A stretch of DNA of 12,849 bases from Methanomassiliicoccaceae archaeon (GCA_009780795.1 WQZJ01000023.1:1-12849); one strand, 5' to 3'; counted from the first letter of the stretch, positions 1 through 6,527 are shown. The notes: a model not told the origin generated them from the letters alone. Made by a program: numbers and translations.

Positions 1-1
1 A

Positions 2-553
2 GCATCAGCGGTAAGGTCCTTCGGGGCCACGGTGCGTAACATATTCTCAACGGCAGTGAAGATGGACAGGATCATGCCCACGCCAACAGTGGCGGGAGCG
101 GGAGGAAGAGCAGGCGCACCCGCGGTGACATCTACCACACGGTCAGCAAAGTCCGGAGCGGCCCTGCAAACAAAGACAACAGCCACCAACTCAACCCCAG
201 GGGCAAAGACTGCCGCAGAGAAGGCAGCTTCGATCCAATTTCATCCGAATGCGCTTACTCGAGCCAAATTAGGCAACCCTTCATTTCGCACATTCAAAAG
301 ACGTTTGTGGAAGTATGAAGCTGAGTTAAATGCAGACATGTACAAAATCTTCCAGTTGAATAGGATGAAGTTAGGAAAGTCTCCAAAAGGTATTGATAAT
401 GAATTTATGCACCTGCATCACGTAATTGGAAGAAAAAATGATCTGTACAATGTAGTGATGTTAACACGAGGGCAACACATGTCATTCCATAAAACGTTCG
501 GTTTCAGACAGAATGTGAGATGGACGCTGGAAAATCTATTATCTATCCTTTAG
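2..553 (+). CDS. C-terminal part of a polymorphic-toxin-like protein with HNH/LHH-type nuclease tip (5' end outside window)
   Basis: The frame is open to the left edge, so this is probably the end of a longer secreted or surface effector; a GTG at 32 is possible but has no ribosome site. Counting from that GTG, residues 15-68 are a low-complexity Ala/Thr/Gly/Ser linker. From about residue 83 the sequence changes to a compact basic domain: an FK-R-LWK-EAELN block, an LNRMK-GK-P-G block, then LHH (128-130), N140, H149 and H153. This order (W/K-rich helix, RMK-G-P-G, HH, N, T-R--H) is the layout of HNH-superfamily nuclease tips of Rhs/CDI/T6SS-type polymorphic toxins. The expected activity is metal-dependent cleavage of DNA. 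A probable immunity gene follows 34 bp downstream. What the missing N-terminus is, and how it is exported, cannot be seen. The domain call is fairly sure; the whole-protein role is inference. Confidence 0.72.
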   Translation, partial: ASAVRSFGATVRNIFSTAVKMDRIMPTPTVAGAGGRAGAPAVTSTTRSAKSGAALQTKTTATNSTPGAKTAAEKAASIQFHPNALTRAKLGNPSFRTFKRRLWKYEAELNADMYKIFQLNRMKLGKSPKGIDNEFMHLHHVIGRKNDLYNVVMLTRGQHMSFHKTFGFRQNVRWTLENLLSIL

Positions 554-573
554 ATGTGGGTAACAAAAGAATC

Positions 574-583
574 AGGATGTGAT
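574..583 (+). promoter_or_regulatory. Ribosome binding site deciding the immunity gene start
   Basis: AGGATGTGAT resembles the archaeal SD consensus GGAGGTGAT. It leaves 4-10 nt to ATG 588, whereas it overlaps the upstream GTG at 579, so translation from 588 is favoured. Confidence 0.4.
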
Positions 584-587
584 CAGT

Positions 588-1214
588 ATGTCAGAAGAAT
601 CCGTACCAAAACACGATAAAGAGGCCATTCAGATAATGACGGAGTTCGTAGAAGGGAAAATGTCGATCGAGGATTTCAAATATCAATATGATAACAATCC
701 GATGATAAAAGGGAATTTTGACATATATCCAAATAAGCCTCTGAAAAGGGATCTGGGTTATGATTACATCCCCTACATAGATAATCTTGATATAAAGAAA
801 TGTAGTGATGCTGCAGATTTACATGGTTTTTTCATGGAATTTCTTGAAAAAAACAATTATCCGTGTATACCCACACAAGAGTATTCAGAAAAATCTATTT
901 TCCTTTTGAAAATTCAGCCCGATTGGCTGGACATACTTGACGAAAGTTTTCTGGAGGAACAGATAATATCCAAGGCACCTGCCGATCTGTCGGAGGCCAA
1001 GAGGATCAAATGGTGCAAAGATAAGATAAAAGAACTTTTCAGATACGACATCAAACCGCCTCGATGGGTACAGGGAGCGGAGTGGCCAATAGTGAACAAT
1101 AAGCCGCTTGTCTTCAAGAAACAGTCCAGAGAGAAGAAAGATGATGAACGGGTGTATTTCCATTTCTACGATCTGGATACGAAGCAGGAGACCGTGGTAA
1201 CGCAATTCTATTGA
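588..1214 (+). CDS. Probable immunity protein for the upstream HNH nuclease toxin
   Basis: This 208-residue acidic, soluble protein has no signal peptide or membrane segment. An in-frame GTG at 579 exists, but the SD-like AGGATGTGAT (574-583) touches it and sits properly before ATG 588, so 588 is preferred. The C-terminal third has a recognisable conserved look: a K-LFRY segment, PPRW-Q--EWP, NNKPLVF-KQS, KKDDER and a final F-YD-DT-QETVV-QFY. I recall this pattern from small cytosolic proteins encoded next to toxin tips, but cannot name the family with certainty. Its position directly after a nuclease tip, the same strand, and the similarly AT-rich composition of both genes support an immunity role: binding the nuclease and blocking self-intoxication. 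Alternative: an unrelated hypothetical protein carried on the same transferred segment. Confidence 0.6.
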   Translation: MSEESVPKHDKEAIQIMTEFVEGKMSIEDFKYQYDNNPMIKGNFDIYPNKPLKRDLGYDYIPYIDNLDIKKCSDAADLHGFFMEFLEKNNYPCIPTQEYSEKSIFLLKIQPDWLDILDESFLEEQIISKAPADLSEAKRIKWCKDKIKELFRYDIKPPRWVQGAEWPIVNNKPLVFKKQSREKKDDERVYFHFYDLDTKQETVVTQFY

Positions 1215-1244
1215 TCATAAAGAGGCGGACCGTGTTCCTGACGT

Positions 1245-1267
1245 CATCCGTTGTCCTTCAACGGATG
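1245..1267 (+). terminator. Perfect 9-bp hairpin after the immunity gene
   Basis: CATCCGTTG, a 5-nt loop TCCTT, then CAACGGATG form a perfect inverted repeat starting 30 bp after the immunity stop codon. No T-run follows, so a classical intrinsic terminator is not supported; a 3'-end processing or mRNA-stabilising hairpin, or a DNA-binding dyad, are alternatives. Confidence 0.4.
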
Positions 1268-1479
1268 CCCGGCATGATTATGGACATGAAGGAAGATGCA
1301 GAACTCACATAAAGGTGGTAAATTTTCCCTAATCGCACAATAAAACCTTCTTAAACCACACAGTATGGGAGCATCGAACACACATTGGACAGATCTTAAA
1401 ACCGGTTTGATTGGTTGGGCGTTTAATGAAAATATTCAATTTATTTAATTATCTATTGTTTAACTTTTTTATCAAATAG

Positions 1480-1511
1480 TTTATATTCGATAATATCGTT
1501 ATCGCTGATAA
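1480..1511 (+). promoter_or_regulatory. TATA box and adjacent dyads upstream of the importer operon
   Basis: TTTATAT at 1480-1486 is the best archaeal TATA element, predicting a transcript start near 1508-1512 and a leader of about 60 nt. Directly after it lie two inverted repeats: CGATA-A-TATCG (1488-1498) and TTATC-GCT-GATAA (1499-1511). Both fall between the TATA box and the expected start site, where a bound repressor would block transcription. The regulator and signal are unknown. Confidence 0.45.
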
Positions 1512-1556
1512 ACGGTAACTGACCATACGGCATGCCAAATGGGAATCATCCGCACC

Positions 1557-1562
1557 GAGGGG
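1557..1562 (+). promoter_or_regulatory. Ribosome binding site of permease gene
   Basis: GAGGGG lies 10 nt before ATG 1573 and supports that start. Confidence 0.4.
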
Positions 1563-1572
1563 ACGACAAAGG

Positions 1573-2463
1573 ATGCAGCTCAGGAAGAAGAGGACGAACG
1601 TCGCCGATGTCATCGATAAGACCGATGGTAACAAGATATATTTGGGCAACGACCTCCCCCGGTCGCTTTCTGTCAGTCTTCTCTATTTTGCGCTCGGAGT
1701 GATCTTCGTTGTGGTCGTGTGGCAGATCATTGCCAGCACGTATAACGCATACTGGTCCAGCATACTTACGTTCCCCACTCCCGTAGAGGCGTTCGGGAAG
1801 CTTGGGGAATACATAGGCGGCACGAAGTTCCTCAGATACACGATGTGGGAGCATCTGAGCGGAAGCCTGCTCAGATGGATGGTCGGTTTCACTGTCGCCG
1901 TTGCTATCGGACTGACGGCGGGCATATTGATGAGCACCGGCGAGAGGATGTACAGGTTCGGTATGGTCCCGGTGAGCATACTCCAGATAATCCCCGGGCT
2001 GGCATGGCTGCCTGTGACGATACTTCTGTTCGGATACGGTGACGGTGCCGCCATATTCATAATTGCGATAACTGTCATCTCACCGGTCGCGATAAGCGTG
2101 AGCACCGGCCTGAGACGTGTGCCGAAGGTATACAAGCACATCGCGGAAACATCGTACAGATCGCGTTTGGACACACTTTTGGAGATAAGGCTTCCCTTCT
2201 CGCTCCCCGACATCGTCAGCGGACTGAGGATAGGTATGGCGAACTCATGGAGGATGCTGATCGCCGCGGAGATGGTGGTCGGCGTTGCCAGAGGATTAGG
2301 TTTTGCGATACAGATGAGCACGGACAATCTCGACTACCTGTCGGCGTTCACATGCATCATAATCATATGCGTGATAGGTCTGATGCTCGATAAACTGCTG
2401 TTCGCAAATCTTGAGAGGCACATAAGGAACCGGATGGGCGCGGATGAGGAGGCGGAGCGATGA
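1573..2463 (+). CDS. ABC transporter permease, NitT/TauT (SsuC/TauC-like) family
   Basis: This is the 296-residue membrane subunit of an importer of the nitrate/sulfonate/taurine class. A hydrophilic N-terminus (about 1-30) is followed by a membrane segment at about 33-54, then several more: the QIIPGLAWLPVTILLFGYG region, the FIIAITVISPVAISVSTGL region and the C-terminal CIIIICVIGLMLDKLLF segment. The cytoplasmic EAA-type coupling loop is recognisable as AE-SYRSRLDTLLEIRLPFSLPDIVSGLRIG, which contacts the ATPase. Length is normal to slightly long for the family (about 250-300). Its TGA stop overlaps the ATPase start in ATGA, indicating translational coupling. The first gene of a three-gene operon. 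Family is secure; the transported solute is not determinable. Confidence 0.9.
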   Translation: MQLRKKRTNVADVIDKTDGNKIYLGNDLPRSLSVSLLYFALGVIFVVVVWQIIASTYNAYWSSILTFPTPVEAFGKLGEYIGGTKFLRYTMWEHLSGSLLRWMVGFTVAVAIGLTAGILMSTGERMYRFGMVPVSILQIIPGLAWLPVTILLFGYGDGAAIFIIAITVISPVAISVSTGLRRVPKVYKHIAETSYRSRLDTLLEIRLPFSLPDIVSGLRIGMANSWRMLIAAEMVVGVARGLGFAIQMSTDNLDYLSAFTCIIIICVIGLMLDKLLFANLERHIRNRMGADEEAER

Positions 2464-3245
2464 GCGTCATAGAGATGAACGGCGTCTATAAATCCTATCT
2501 CAACAGAAAAAGGGATACAGCGACGATCGTACTGAGGAACATAGACCTGAGGATAGAGGAGAACGAGTTCGTCTGTATCGTCGGTCCGTCCGGATGCGGG
2601 AAGACGACGATACTCAATCTCATGGCGGGATTCGAAAGGCCCACCAAAGGTTCCGTGACATACCGAGGAGAGGAAATAACCGCACCGTCGTTCAAAAGGG
2701 GCGTGGTATTCCAGGAATACAGCCTCCTGCCGTGGATGGACGTCCGCGGGAACATCGATTTTCCGTTGGACCGTAAACTGTCCGCCGATGAGAGAGGGAA
2801 GATAGTGGACAAGTACATCGATCTCGTCGGATTGTCGGAACATAAGGATCAGAGGCCCAACCATCTCTCCGGAGGAATGAAGCAACGTGTCGCTATCGCA
2901 CGCACACTGGCGCTGCGGCCGGACGTGCTACTGATGGACGAGCCGTTTTCAGCGTTGGACGAACAAACAAGGAAACATCTCGACCAGGAGATACGGGATA
3001 TATGGACGAAGGACCGTAAAACGGTCGTATTCGTGACGCACAACATCAACGAAGCGCTGCTCCTCGGAACGAGGATAGTAATGCTGTCATCGTCGCCCGG
3101 ACAGATACTGGGTGAATGGAGACTCGGAACAGGTCCGAGGGATATGTCATCCAAGTACATCTCCGATCTGAGGGACGAGATAATCAGTAAACTGGAACCG
3201 TGCGCATGCGCATCGGCCGGGAAGAAAGTTATAACGATAGAGTGA
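2460..3245 (+). CDS. ABC transporter ATP-binding protein, NitT/TauT (SsuB/TauB-like) family
   Basis: The 261-residue nucleotide-binding subunit drives import by ATP hydrolysis on the cytoplasmic face. All motifs are intact: Walker A GPSGCGKTT (42-50), Q-loop Gln85 in VVFQEYSLLPW, signature LSGGMKQR (136-143), Walker B VLLMDEP (156-162), D-loop SALD (164-167) and H-loop His194. The FQEYSLLPW segment is characteristic of the SsuB/TauB subgroup. The start overlaps the permease stop by 4 nt, and its own stop overlaps the start of the binding-protein gene (TGATG). A small oddity is the C-terminal CACAS near residue 245, after a tail that is otherwise ordinary for the family. Functional assignment is secure; the substrate is set by the binding protein. 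Confidence 0.94.
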   Translation: MSVIEMNGVYKSYLNRKRDTATIVLRNIDLRIEENEFVCIVGPSGCGKTTILNLMAGFERPTKGSVTYRGEEITAPSFKRGVVFQEYSLLPWMDVRGNIDFPLDRKLSADERGKIVDKYIDLVGLSEHKDQRPNHLSGGMKQRVAIARTLALRPDVLLMDEPFSALDEQTRKHLDQEIRDIWTKDRKTVVFVTHNINEALLLGTRIVMLSSSPGQILGEWRLGTGPRDMSSKYISDLRDEIISKLEPCACASAGKKVITIE

Positions 3246-4843
3246 TGCGAATGACATCGGCAAAGATGATAGCAGTGATAATGTCGATCTCTCTCGTGAT
3301 CGCGGGCGCCGGTGCGTTCATTCTCCTGAAGGATACCGCGGCGGACCTGACGGTGGCTGTCGGCACCAAGGATTGTTATGAACCATGGTGGATAGCTGAT
3401 GAATTGGGATACTTCAGGGACGCAGGCGTCAAGATAGATATAATATCGGTGAGCGGTGGCGGTAAGGCCACCGAGGCGATACTTGCCGGAAGGGCGGACA
3501 TCGCCAGTGCCGGTACAGATCCGTTGATAAAGGTGCTGAACGAAGGCCGAGGGAAGTACAATCTCATCGGGACATATCAGAACGGCGAATCGTTCCTGAG
3601 GATGGCCGCCTGGAATTATGATGATGATCCGAGCAGCACCAATACGACGGCCGATCTGGAGGATCCGGAGACACTCATCGGAAAGGTGATAGGTCTGGAC
3701 GTGACAACCGGATACTATTCGGCGATAATCAAGTACATGAACCTGAACGCATGCACATACGAAGAGATAACGGACGTGAGCCAGCGAAAATCGGACAGGG
3801 TGAACATAATGCACGTTCCGTTCAACGCACAGGTCCCCCGTCTGATAGGCGTGGGCAGCGTGACACAGGACATAGACGCGATAATAGGCGGAAGCTACAA
3901 CCTGCAGGCGGAATACCTCGCCGGGAACTTTTCCGGCGGCGCGCCGAAGGTGATAATATCGGAGGAAGATGGAGGTACGGATCAGAACTTCCAGTCGGTG
4001 CCGGTGTTCATACTGGCAACGGAGAATGCGATCAATAACAAAGGCGACGCCGTGATGCGGATGATGGAAGCACTGCAAAGAGCATGTGCGTTCATCTACG
4101 GTGTCGATGAGATCGACATTAACGATATCTCGTCGTACACGATCAACGACGACGCGTGCAAACTGATGGCCGACACCGGTATATTCGGACTCGGTTGGAC
4201 CAAGGAGATCCAGAAGAGATCGTTCGAATACTCCACATGGGGACTGGACTTCAAGGTGAACGACCTGAACGCGCTGAAGTACTCGTACGACGTCATAAGG
4301 AAGAACTCTGCTGACAGAAGTACATACAGGAACGTCACAGATGCGGAGTTCTTCCAGTTCTACGATCAGCGGTTCATGATCGCACTGAGCGAGAAGGGCA
4401 TCATCAATGGATATGTGCCTCTCGTCGAGAGCGCCGCTCTCGGAATGAACGTCTCGTTCACCGTGGACGGCGATACGGCGGAGGATTGGTCGGGAATCTC
4501 CAACGACGACCTCGGTAATGCGGTGTCGTTCAACACCATCACGAGCATGGTCACCGGAACGCTGAGCGAACAGGGCACACCGTTGTGGGGCACCTTCGAT
4601 CATCACTATCTGGTATTCTCCCTCGACGGCGTTGAGGAAGGCGACGATGTGAGGATCGCCGGTATGCTTGACGGAAGGACGACCATGACAAAGTACATCG
4701 TGACCGCCGCCGAGATAACCGACGGGAAGATGGTATTCATATGGGGGATCGAGGAGAACGAGAATCTTGTGATTACTGTGTTCAGACCGGGCTGTCTCGG
4801 ATATGCGAACACGATATACCTGAACCTTGTGCTATCATCGTAA
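3245..4843 (+). CDS. NitT/TauT-type substrate-binding protein with extra C-terminal domain
   Basis: The frame is open further upstream (3200), but ATG 3245 overlaps the ATPase stop (TGATG) and directly precedes the hydrophobic N-terminus, so it is taken as the start, giving 532 residues. Residues 8-28 form a signal/anchor helix with no lipobox Cys, so the protein is probably membrane-anchored outside the cell. Residues about 35-390 are the periplasmic-binding fold of the NMT1/SsuA class: VAVG-KDCYEPWWIADELGYF near 37-56, then SGGGKATEAILAGRADIA. Residues 400-532 form an additional domain rich in beta-type alternation (VSFTV, YLVFSL, YIVTAAEI, VFIWGI, NLVITVF), not part of the usual fold of about 320 residues. 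It may be a wall- or partner-binding domain. The ligand cannot be identified; sulfonates, nitrogen compounds or thiamine precursors are all known for the family. Confidence 0.85.
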   Translation: MRMTSAKMIAVIMSISLVIAGAGAFILLKDTAADLTVAVGTKDCYEPWWIADELGYFRDAGVKIDIISVSGGGKATEAILAGRADIASAGTDPLIKVLNEGRGKYNLIGTYQNGESFLRMAAWNYDDDPSSTNTTADLEDPETLIGKVIGLDVTTGYYSAIIKYMNLNACTYEEITDVSQRKSDRVNIMHVPFNAQVPRLIGVGSVTQDIDAIIGGSYNLQAEYLAGNFSGGAPKVIISEEDGGTDQNFQSVPVFILATENAINNKGDAVMRMMEALQRACAFIYGVDEIDINDISSYTINDDACKLMADTGIFGLGWTKEIQKRSFEYSTWGLDFKVNDLNALKYSYDVIRKNSADRSTYRNVTDAEFFQFYDQRFMIALSEKGIINGYVPLVESAALGMNVSFTVDGDTAEDWSGISNDDLGNAVSFNTITSMVTGTLSEQGTPLWGTFDHHYLVFSLDGVEEGDDVRIAGMLDGRTTMTKYIVTAAEITDGKMVFIWGIEENENLVITVFRPGCLGYANTIYLNLVLSS

Positions 4844-4848
4844 ACTCG

Positions 4849-4877
4849 GGGGGCTCACGCCCCCGTCCTAATTTTTT
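4849..4877 (+). terminator. Hairpin plus T-run terminator of the importer operon
   Basis: GGGGGC (4849-4854), loop TCAC, GCCCCC (4859-4864), then a TTTTTT run at 4872-4877, starting 5 bp after the TAA stop. This fits a stem plus oligo-T terminator. Confidence 0.65.
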
Positions 4878-4892
4878 ATTATGGTATGAACG

Positions 4893-4926
4893 CTCTTACG
4901 AGCTTCCGAATGAGAAAAGGTAAGAG
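4893..4926. repeat. Inverted repeat CTCTTAC/GTAAGAG
   Basis: CTCTTAC (4893-4899) and GTAAGAG (4920-4926) are perfect 7-bp inverted copies with a 20-nt spacer, lying between the operon terminator and the radical SAM promoter. They share the GTAA core with the repeats just downstream and overlap the first of these, so they may belong to the same regulatory array. Confidence 0.35.
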
Positions 4927-4975
4927 TAACACTTTCGTATTACCTCAGTAACACTAATTCAAAAAAAGTAATACT
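4925..4975 (+). repeat. Three phased copies of AGTAAYACT upstream of radical SAM gene
   Basis: AGTAACACT at 4925-4933, AGTAACACT at 4947-4955 and AGTAATACT at 4967-4975 are spaced 22 and 20 bp apart, about two helical turns each. An inverted copy GTATTAC lies at 4937-4943. The last copy touches the TATA box. This looks like a multi-site operator for a DNA-binding regulator on one face of the helix. Confidence 0.5.
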
Positions 4976-4983
4976 ATAAATAT
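4975..4983 (+). promoter_or_regulatory. TATA box of the radical SAM gene
   Basis: TATAAATAT places the transcript start near 5003-5008, which excludes the in-frame TTG at 4995 and leaves a short leader with GAGG (5008-5011) before ATG 5019. Confidence 0.6.
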
Positions 4984-5018
4984 CAATATTATATTTGTCC
5001 TCTCGAAGAGGCTGCGGA

Positions 5019-5795
5019 ATGGCTTTCTATAAGGTTACATACAACGAGAGGCATGATTTTGCGACGGTCCACAACTACGGATGCACGTTCAGATGTCCGA
5101 TCTGTTCGTACAAGCTCGCCAGCGGTGCGGCTGCGGTACCAGGGCTCGCATATCCGAGGCCGGAACGTTTCCTCTCCGCAGATGAGATAAAGGATGCATT
5201 ATCCTCCGTATCGCCAAAACAAGTGAATTTCATGGGTGGCGAACCGACCGTCGCGAAGGAGCTGCCCGAACTTCTGGATTTCGTCAAGAATGAGCTTGAC
5301 GCAAAAACTGTACTCGGTCATACAAACGGAAGTGATCTGGACCTTGCGGATCTGGATGCGGCGAACGTCGGTCTGAAGGCATGGGATGAGGACATCCACA
5401 GATTCATCACCGGTGTTGAGAAAGAGATCATATACAACAATTTCGAAAAGGCCGCGAACGGCGGTATGGAGTTGTCAGCTAACCTGATCTACATACCGGA
5501 ATTGGTGGACGTGGACCAGGTCGAGGCGGTGGCGGAGTTCCTTTCATCGTTCAGCGGCGTGAAATTTCACATCATGGGATACATACCGGTCCCCGGACAA
5601 CCGTACAGGAGGCCGACGGCCGGTGAGATGGAGGAAGCGAAACAGATAGCGCAAAAGTACGTCGCCGATGTACGGTACTCACATCTGACGCCGGAACAGG
5701 TACGATCGCTGGAACATGACGATGACCGATTCGACGTCCGCGTGATCGCCGGCCGCGGATCGGCCAGGATCCTTTCGTCACCGGCATGTCCTTGA
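5019..5795 (+). CDS. Small radical SAM domain protein of unknown specificity
   Basis: This 258-residue protein carries the radical SAM [4Fe-4S] motif C22-x3-C26-x2-C29 (GCTFRCPICSY) and the SAM-contacting GGEPT at 73-77. It should bind a 4Fe-4S cluster that cleaves S-adenosylmethionine to a 5'-deoxyadenosyl radical in the cytosol. The size and layout resemble the PflA/activase-like and other single-domain members; no SPASM or B12-binding domain is visible. Only one extra Cys occurs at the extreme C-terminus (SSPACP). An upstream TTG (4995) would add 8 residues but lies before the expected transcript start. A predicted SAM methyltransferase follows about 70 bp downstream. The enzyme class is secure; the substrate (a protein glycyl or cofactor precursor are options) is unknown. 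Confidence 0.87.
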   Translation: MAFYKVTYNERHDFATVHNYGCTFRCPICSYKLASGAAAVPGLAYPRPERFLSADEIKDALSSVSPKQVNFMGGEPTVAKELPELLDFVKNELDAKTVLGHTNGSDLDLADLDAANVGLKAWDEDIHRFITGVEKEIIYNNFEKAANGGMELSANLIYIPELVDVDQVEAVAEFLSSFSGVKFHIMGYIPVPGQPYRRPTAGEMEEAKQIAQKYVADVRYSHLTPEQVRSLEHDDDRFDVRVIAGRGSARILSSPACP

Positions 5796-5807
5796 CATCA
5801 GTATGAT

Positions 5808-5821
5808 GCGGACGGTTCCGC
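5808..5821 (+). terminator. Small hairpin after the radical SAM gene
   Basis: GCGGA-CGGT-TCCGC is a perfect 5-bp stem 12 bp after the stop codon, followed by a T-rich stretch that begins about 10 nt later. It is a weak terminator candidate. Confidence 0.25.
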
Positions 5822-5828
5822 GGAGCGC

Positions 5829-5844
5829 ATAATTCTTTCTATTC
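5829..5844 (+). promoter_or_regulatory. Possible promoter of the methyltransferase gene
   Basis: The only AT-rich stretch before the gene, ATAATTCTTTCTATTC, could place transcription start near 5855-5868. With no SD motif present, a leaderless or near-leaderless mRNA starting at ATG 5865 fits. Confidence 0.3.
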
Positions 5845-5864
5845 GCTTTGTGTTGACACTTCCG

Positions 5865-6485
5865 ATGACCGTTCCCGATCAAAAGGACGCATGGAATGAA
5901 CTTTACCACTCGCAGCCAAGGCCGTGGAGAGGTGTTACGTCAGATACGAACTTTCCGTTCAGTAACGGAGGAACTGTCCTGGACATCGGTTGCGGCAACG
6001 GAAAGACATCGCTGGCGTTGATCGACGCAGGTCACAACGTCATCGGCATCGACATATCGGATGCTGCCGTTCGAATATGCGAGAAGATCGCCGGAAACAG
6101 GATGAGCGTGATGACCGCATCCGCCACTGACATACCGTTGAACGATGCCACGATGGACGGAGTGGTGATGATACACGTCCTTGAACATCTGGATGCCGAC
6201 GAGACCGAGAGAGCCGTCAAAGAAGCAGAACGGATACTCACGCCGGGAGGAAAGGTCCTCGTGCGAGTGTTCCACAGGGATGATATGCGTTCTGATAACG
6301 GAACAAGGATCGGCGACGGTACCGTGGTCAGAGGCAACGGCATAAGATATCATTACTTCACCGAAGAGGAGCTCGGATGCCTTTTTGCAAGTTTCAGCGA
6401 AACATATCTGAAACGCATCGACTCCGTGACGAAGTTCGGGGAAAGGCGATCTCAGATAGAGGCGGTCTATGAAAAGAACGGCTGA
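5865..6485 (+). CDS. Class I SAM-dependent methyltransferase
   Basis: This 206-residue protein has a Methyltransf_11/25-type Rossmann fold. Motif I is VLDIGCGNG (38-46), followed by the acidic loop VIGIDIS that binds the ribose of SAM, a TASATDIP segment (motif II region), and the DGVVMIHVLEHLD segment before the helix preceding LTPGGKVLVRV. An in-frame GTG at 5850 would add five residues; neither start has a clear SD, and ATG 5865 is preferred because of spacing from the AT-rich promoter. Substrate is not evident: related proteins methylate small molecules, quinones or tRNA. It lies after a radical SAM gene, on the same strand but with room for its own promoter. Class is secure, role unknown. 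Confidence 0.85.
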   Translation: MTVPDQKDAWNELYHSQPRPWRGVTSDTNFPFSNGGTVLDIGCGNGKTSLALIDAGHNVIGIDISDAAVRICEKIAGNRMSVMTASATDIPLNDATMDGVVMIHVLEHLDADETERAVKEAERILTPGGKVLVRVFHRDDMRSDNGTRIGDGTVVRGNGIRYHYFTEEELGCLFASFSETYLKRIDSVTKFGERRSQIEAVYEKNG

Positions 6486-6495
6486 CGGGACCGCA

Positions 6496-6504
6496 TTATT
6501 TTAT
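6496..6504 (+). promoter_or_regulatory. TATA box of the G3E GTPase gene
   Basis: TTATTTTAT is centred about 28 bp before ATG 6528, so the transcript should begin at or next to the start codon. No SD is present; instead TCACCTCCTT precedes the ATG, consistent with leaderless translation. Confidence 0.55.
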
Positions 6505-6527
6505 CCCATAATGGTCTTCACCTCCTT

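Larger units (their letters stand above)
1215..1572. other. 358-bp intergenic region between immunity gene and ABC importer operon
   Basis: No convincing gene is present on either strand. It holds the hairpin at 1245-1267, a nondescript stretch to about 1420, then a strongly AT-rich block (about 1425-1500) with the TATA box and two small dyads, and a leader of about 60 nt before the permease start. It separates the AT-rich toxin/immunity segment from the more GC-rich importer operon, so it may mark the edge of a variable locus. No direct repeats or attachment-like sites were seen. Confidence 0.5.

Noticed and set aside
551..619. TAG stop of the toxin gene read as pyrrolysine
   Set aside because: Read-through would add only 21 non-conserved codons, overlapping the immunity gene start, to a stop at 617-619. 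No pyrrolysine signal is seen; the same holds for the TAG of the YkgJ gene at 8592-8594.
1268..1310. A 12-codon ATG frame in the intergenic region
   Set aside because: No SD, no motif and very short; nothing separates it from chance.
1318..1332. A weak reverse match to the 15-bp repeat of the ATPase promoter (AATTTTCCCTAA)
   Set aside because: It needs an inserted base and keeps only part of the motif; it is not convincing as a third copy.
1683..2327. A 214-residue minus-strand frame opposite the permease
   Set aside because: The permease on the other strand has clear membrane segments and an EAA loop and overlaps its operon partner; the antisense frame has no promoter or motif.
3200..3244. 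A longer start for the substrate-binding protein inside the ATPase gene
   Set aside because: It would put 15 hydrophilic residues before the signal helix and overlap the ATPase gene; ATG 3245 forms the usual TGATG coupling.
2849..4606. A 585-residue open frame on the minus strand opposite the ATPase and binding-protein genes
   Set aside because: It lies wholly antisense to two well-supported genes; its His/Arg/Val-rich composition with no recognisable motif is what the reverse of their codon usage gives. It is a shadow.
4925..4983. A CRISPR-like array from the repeated AGTAAYACT
   Set aside because: Units are 9 bp with 11-13 bp spacers and lie in a promoter; this is far from CRISPR repeat and spacer sizes.
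4995..5018. An upstream TTG start for the radical SAM gene
   Set aside because: It lies before the transcript start expected from TATAAATAT and has no SD; ATG 5019 has both a proper leader and GAGG.
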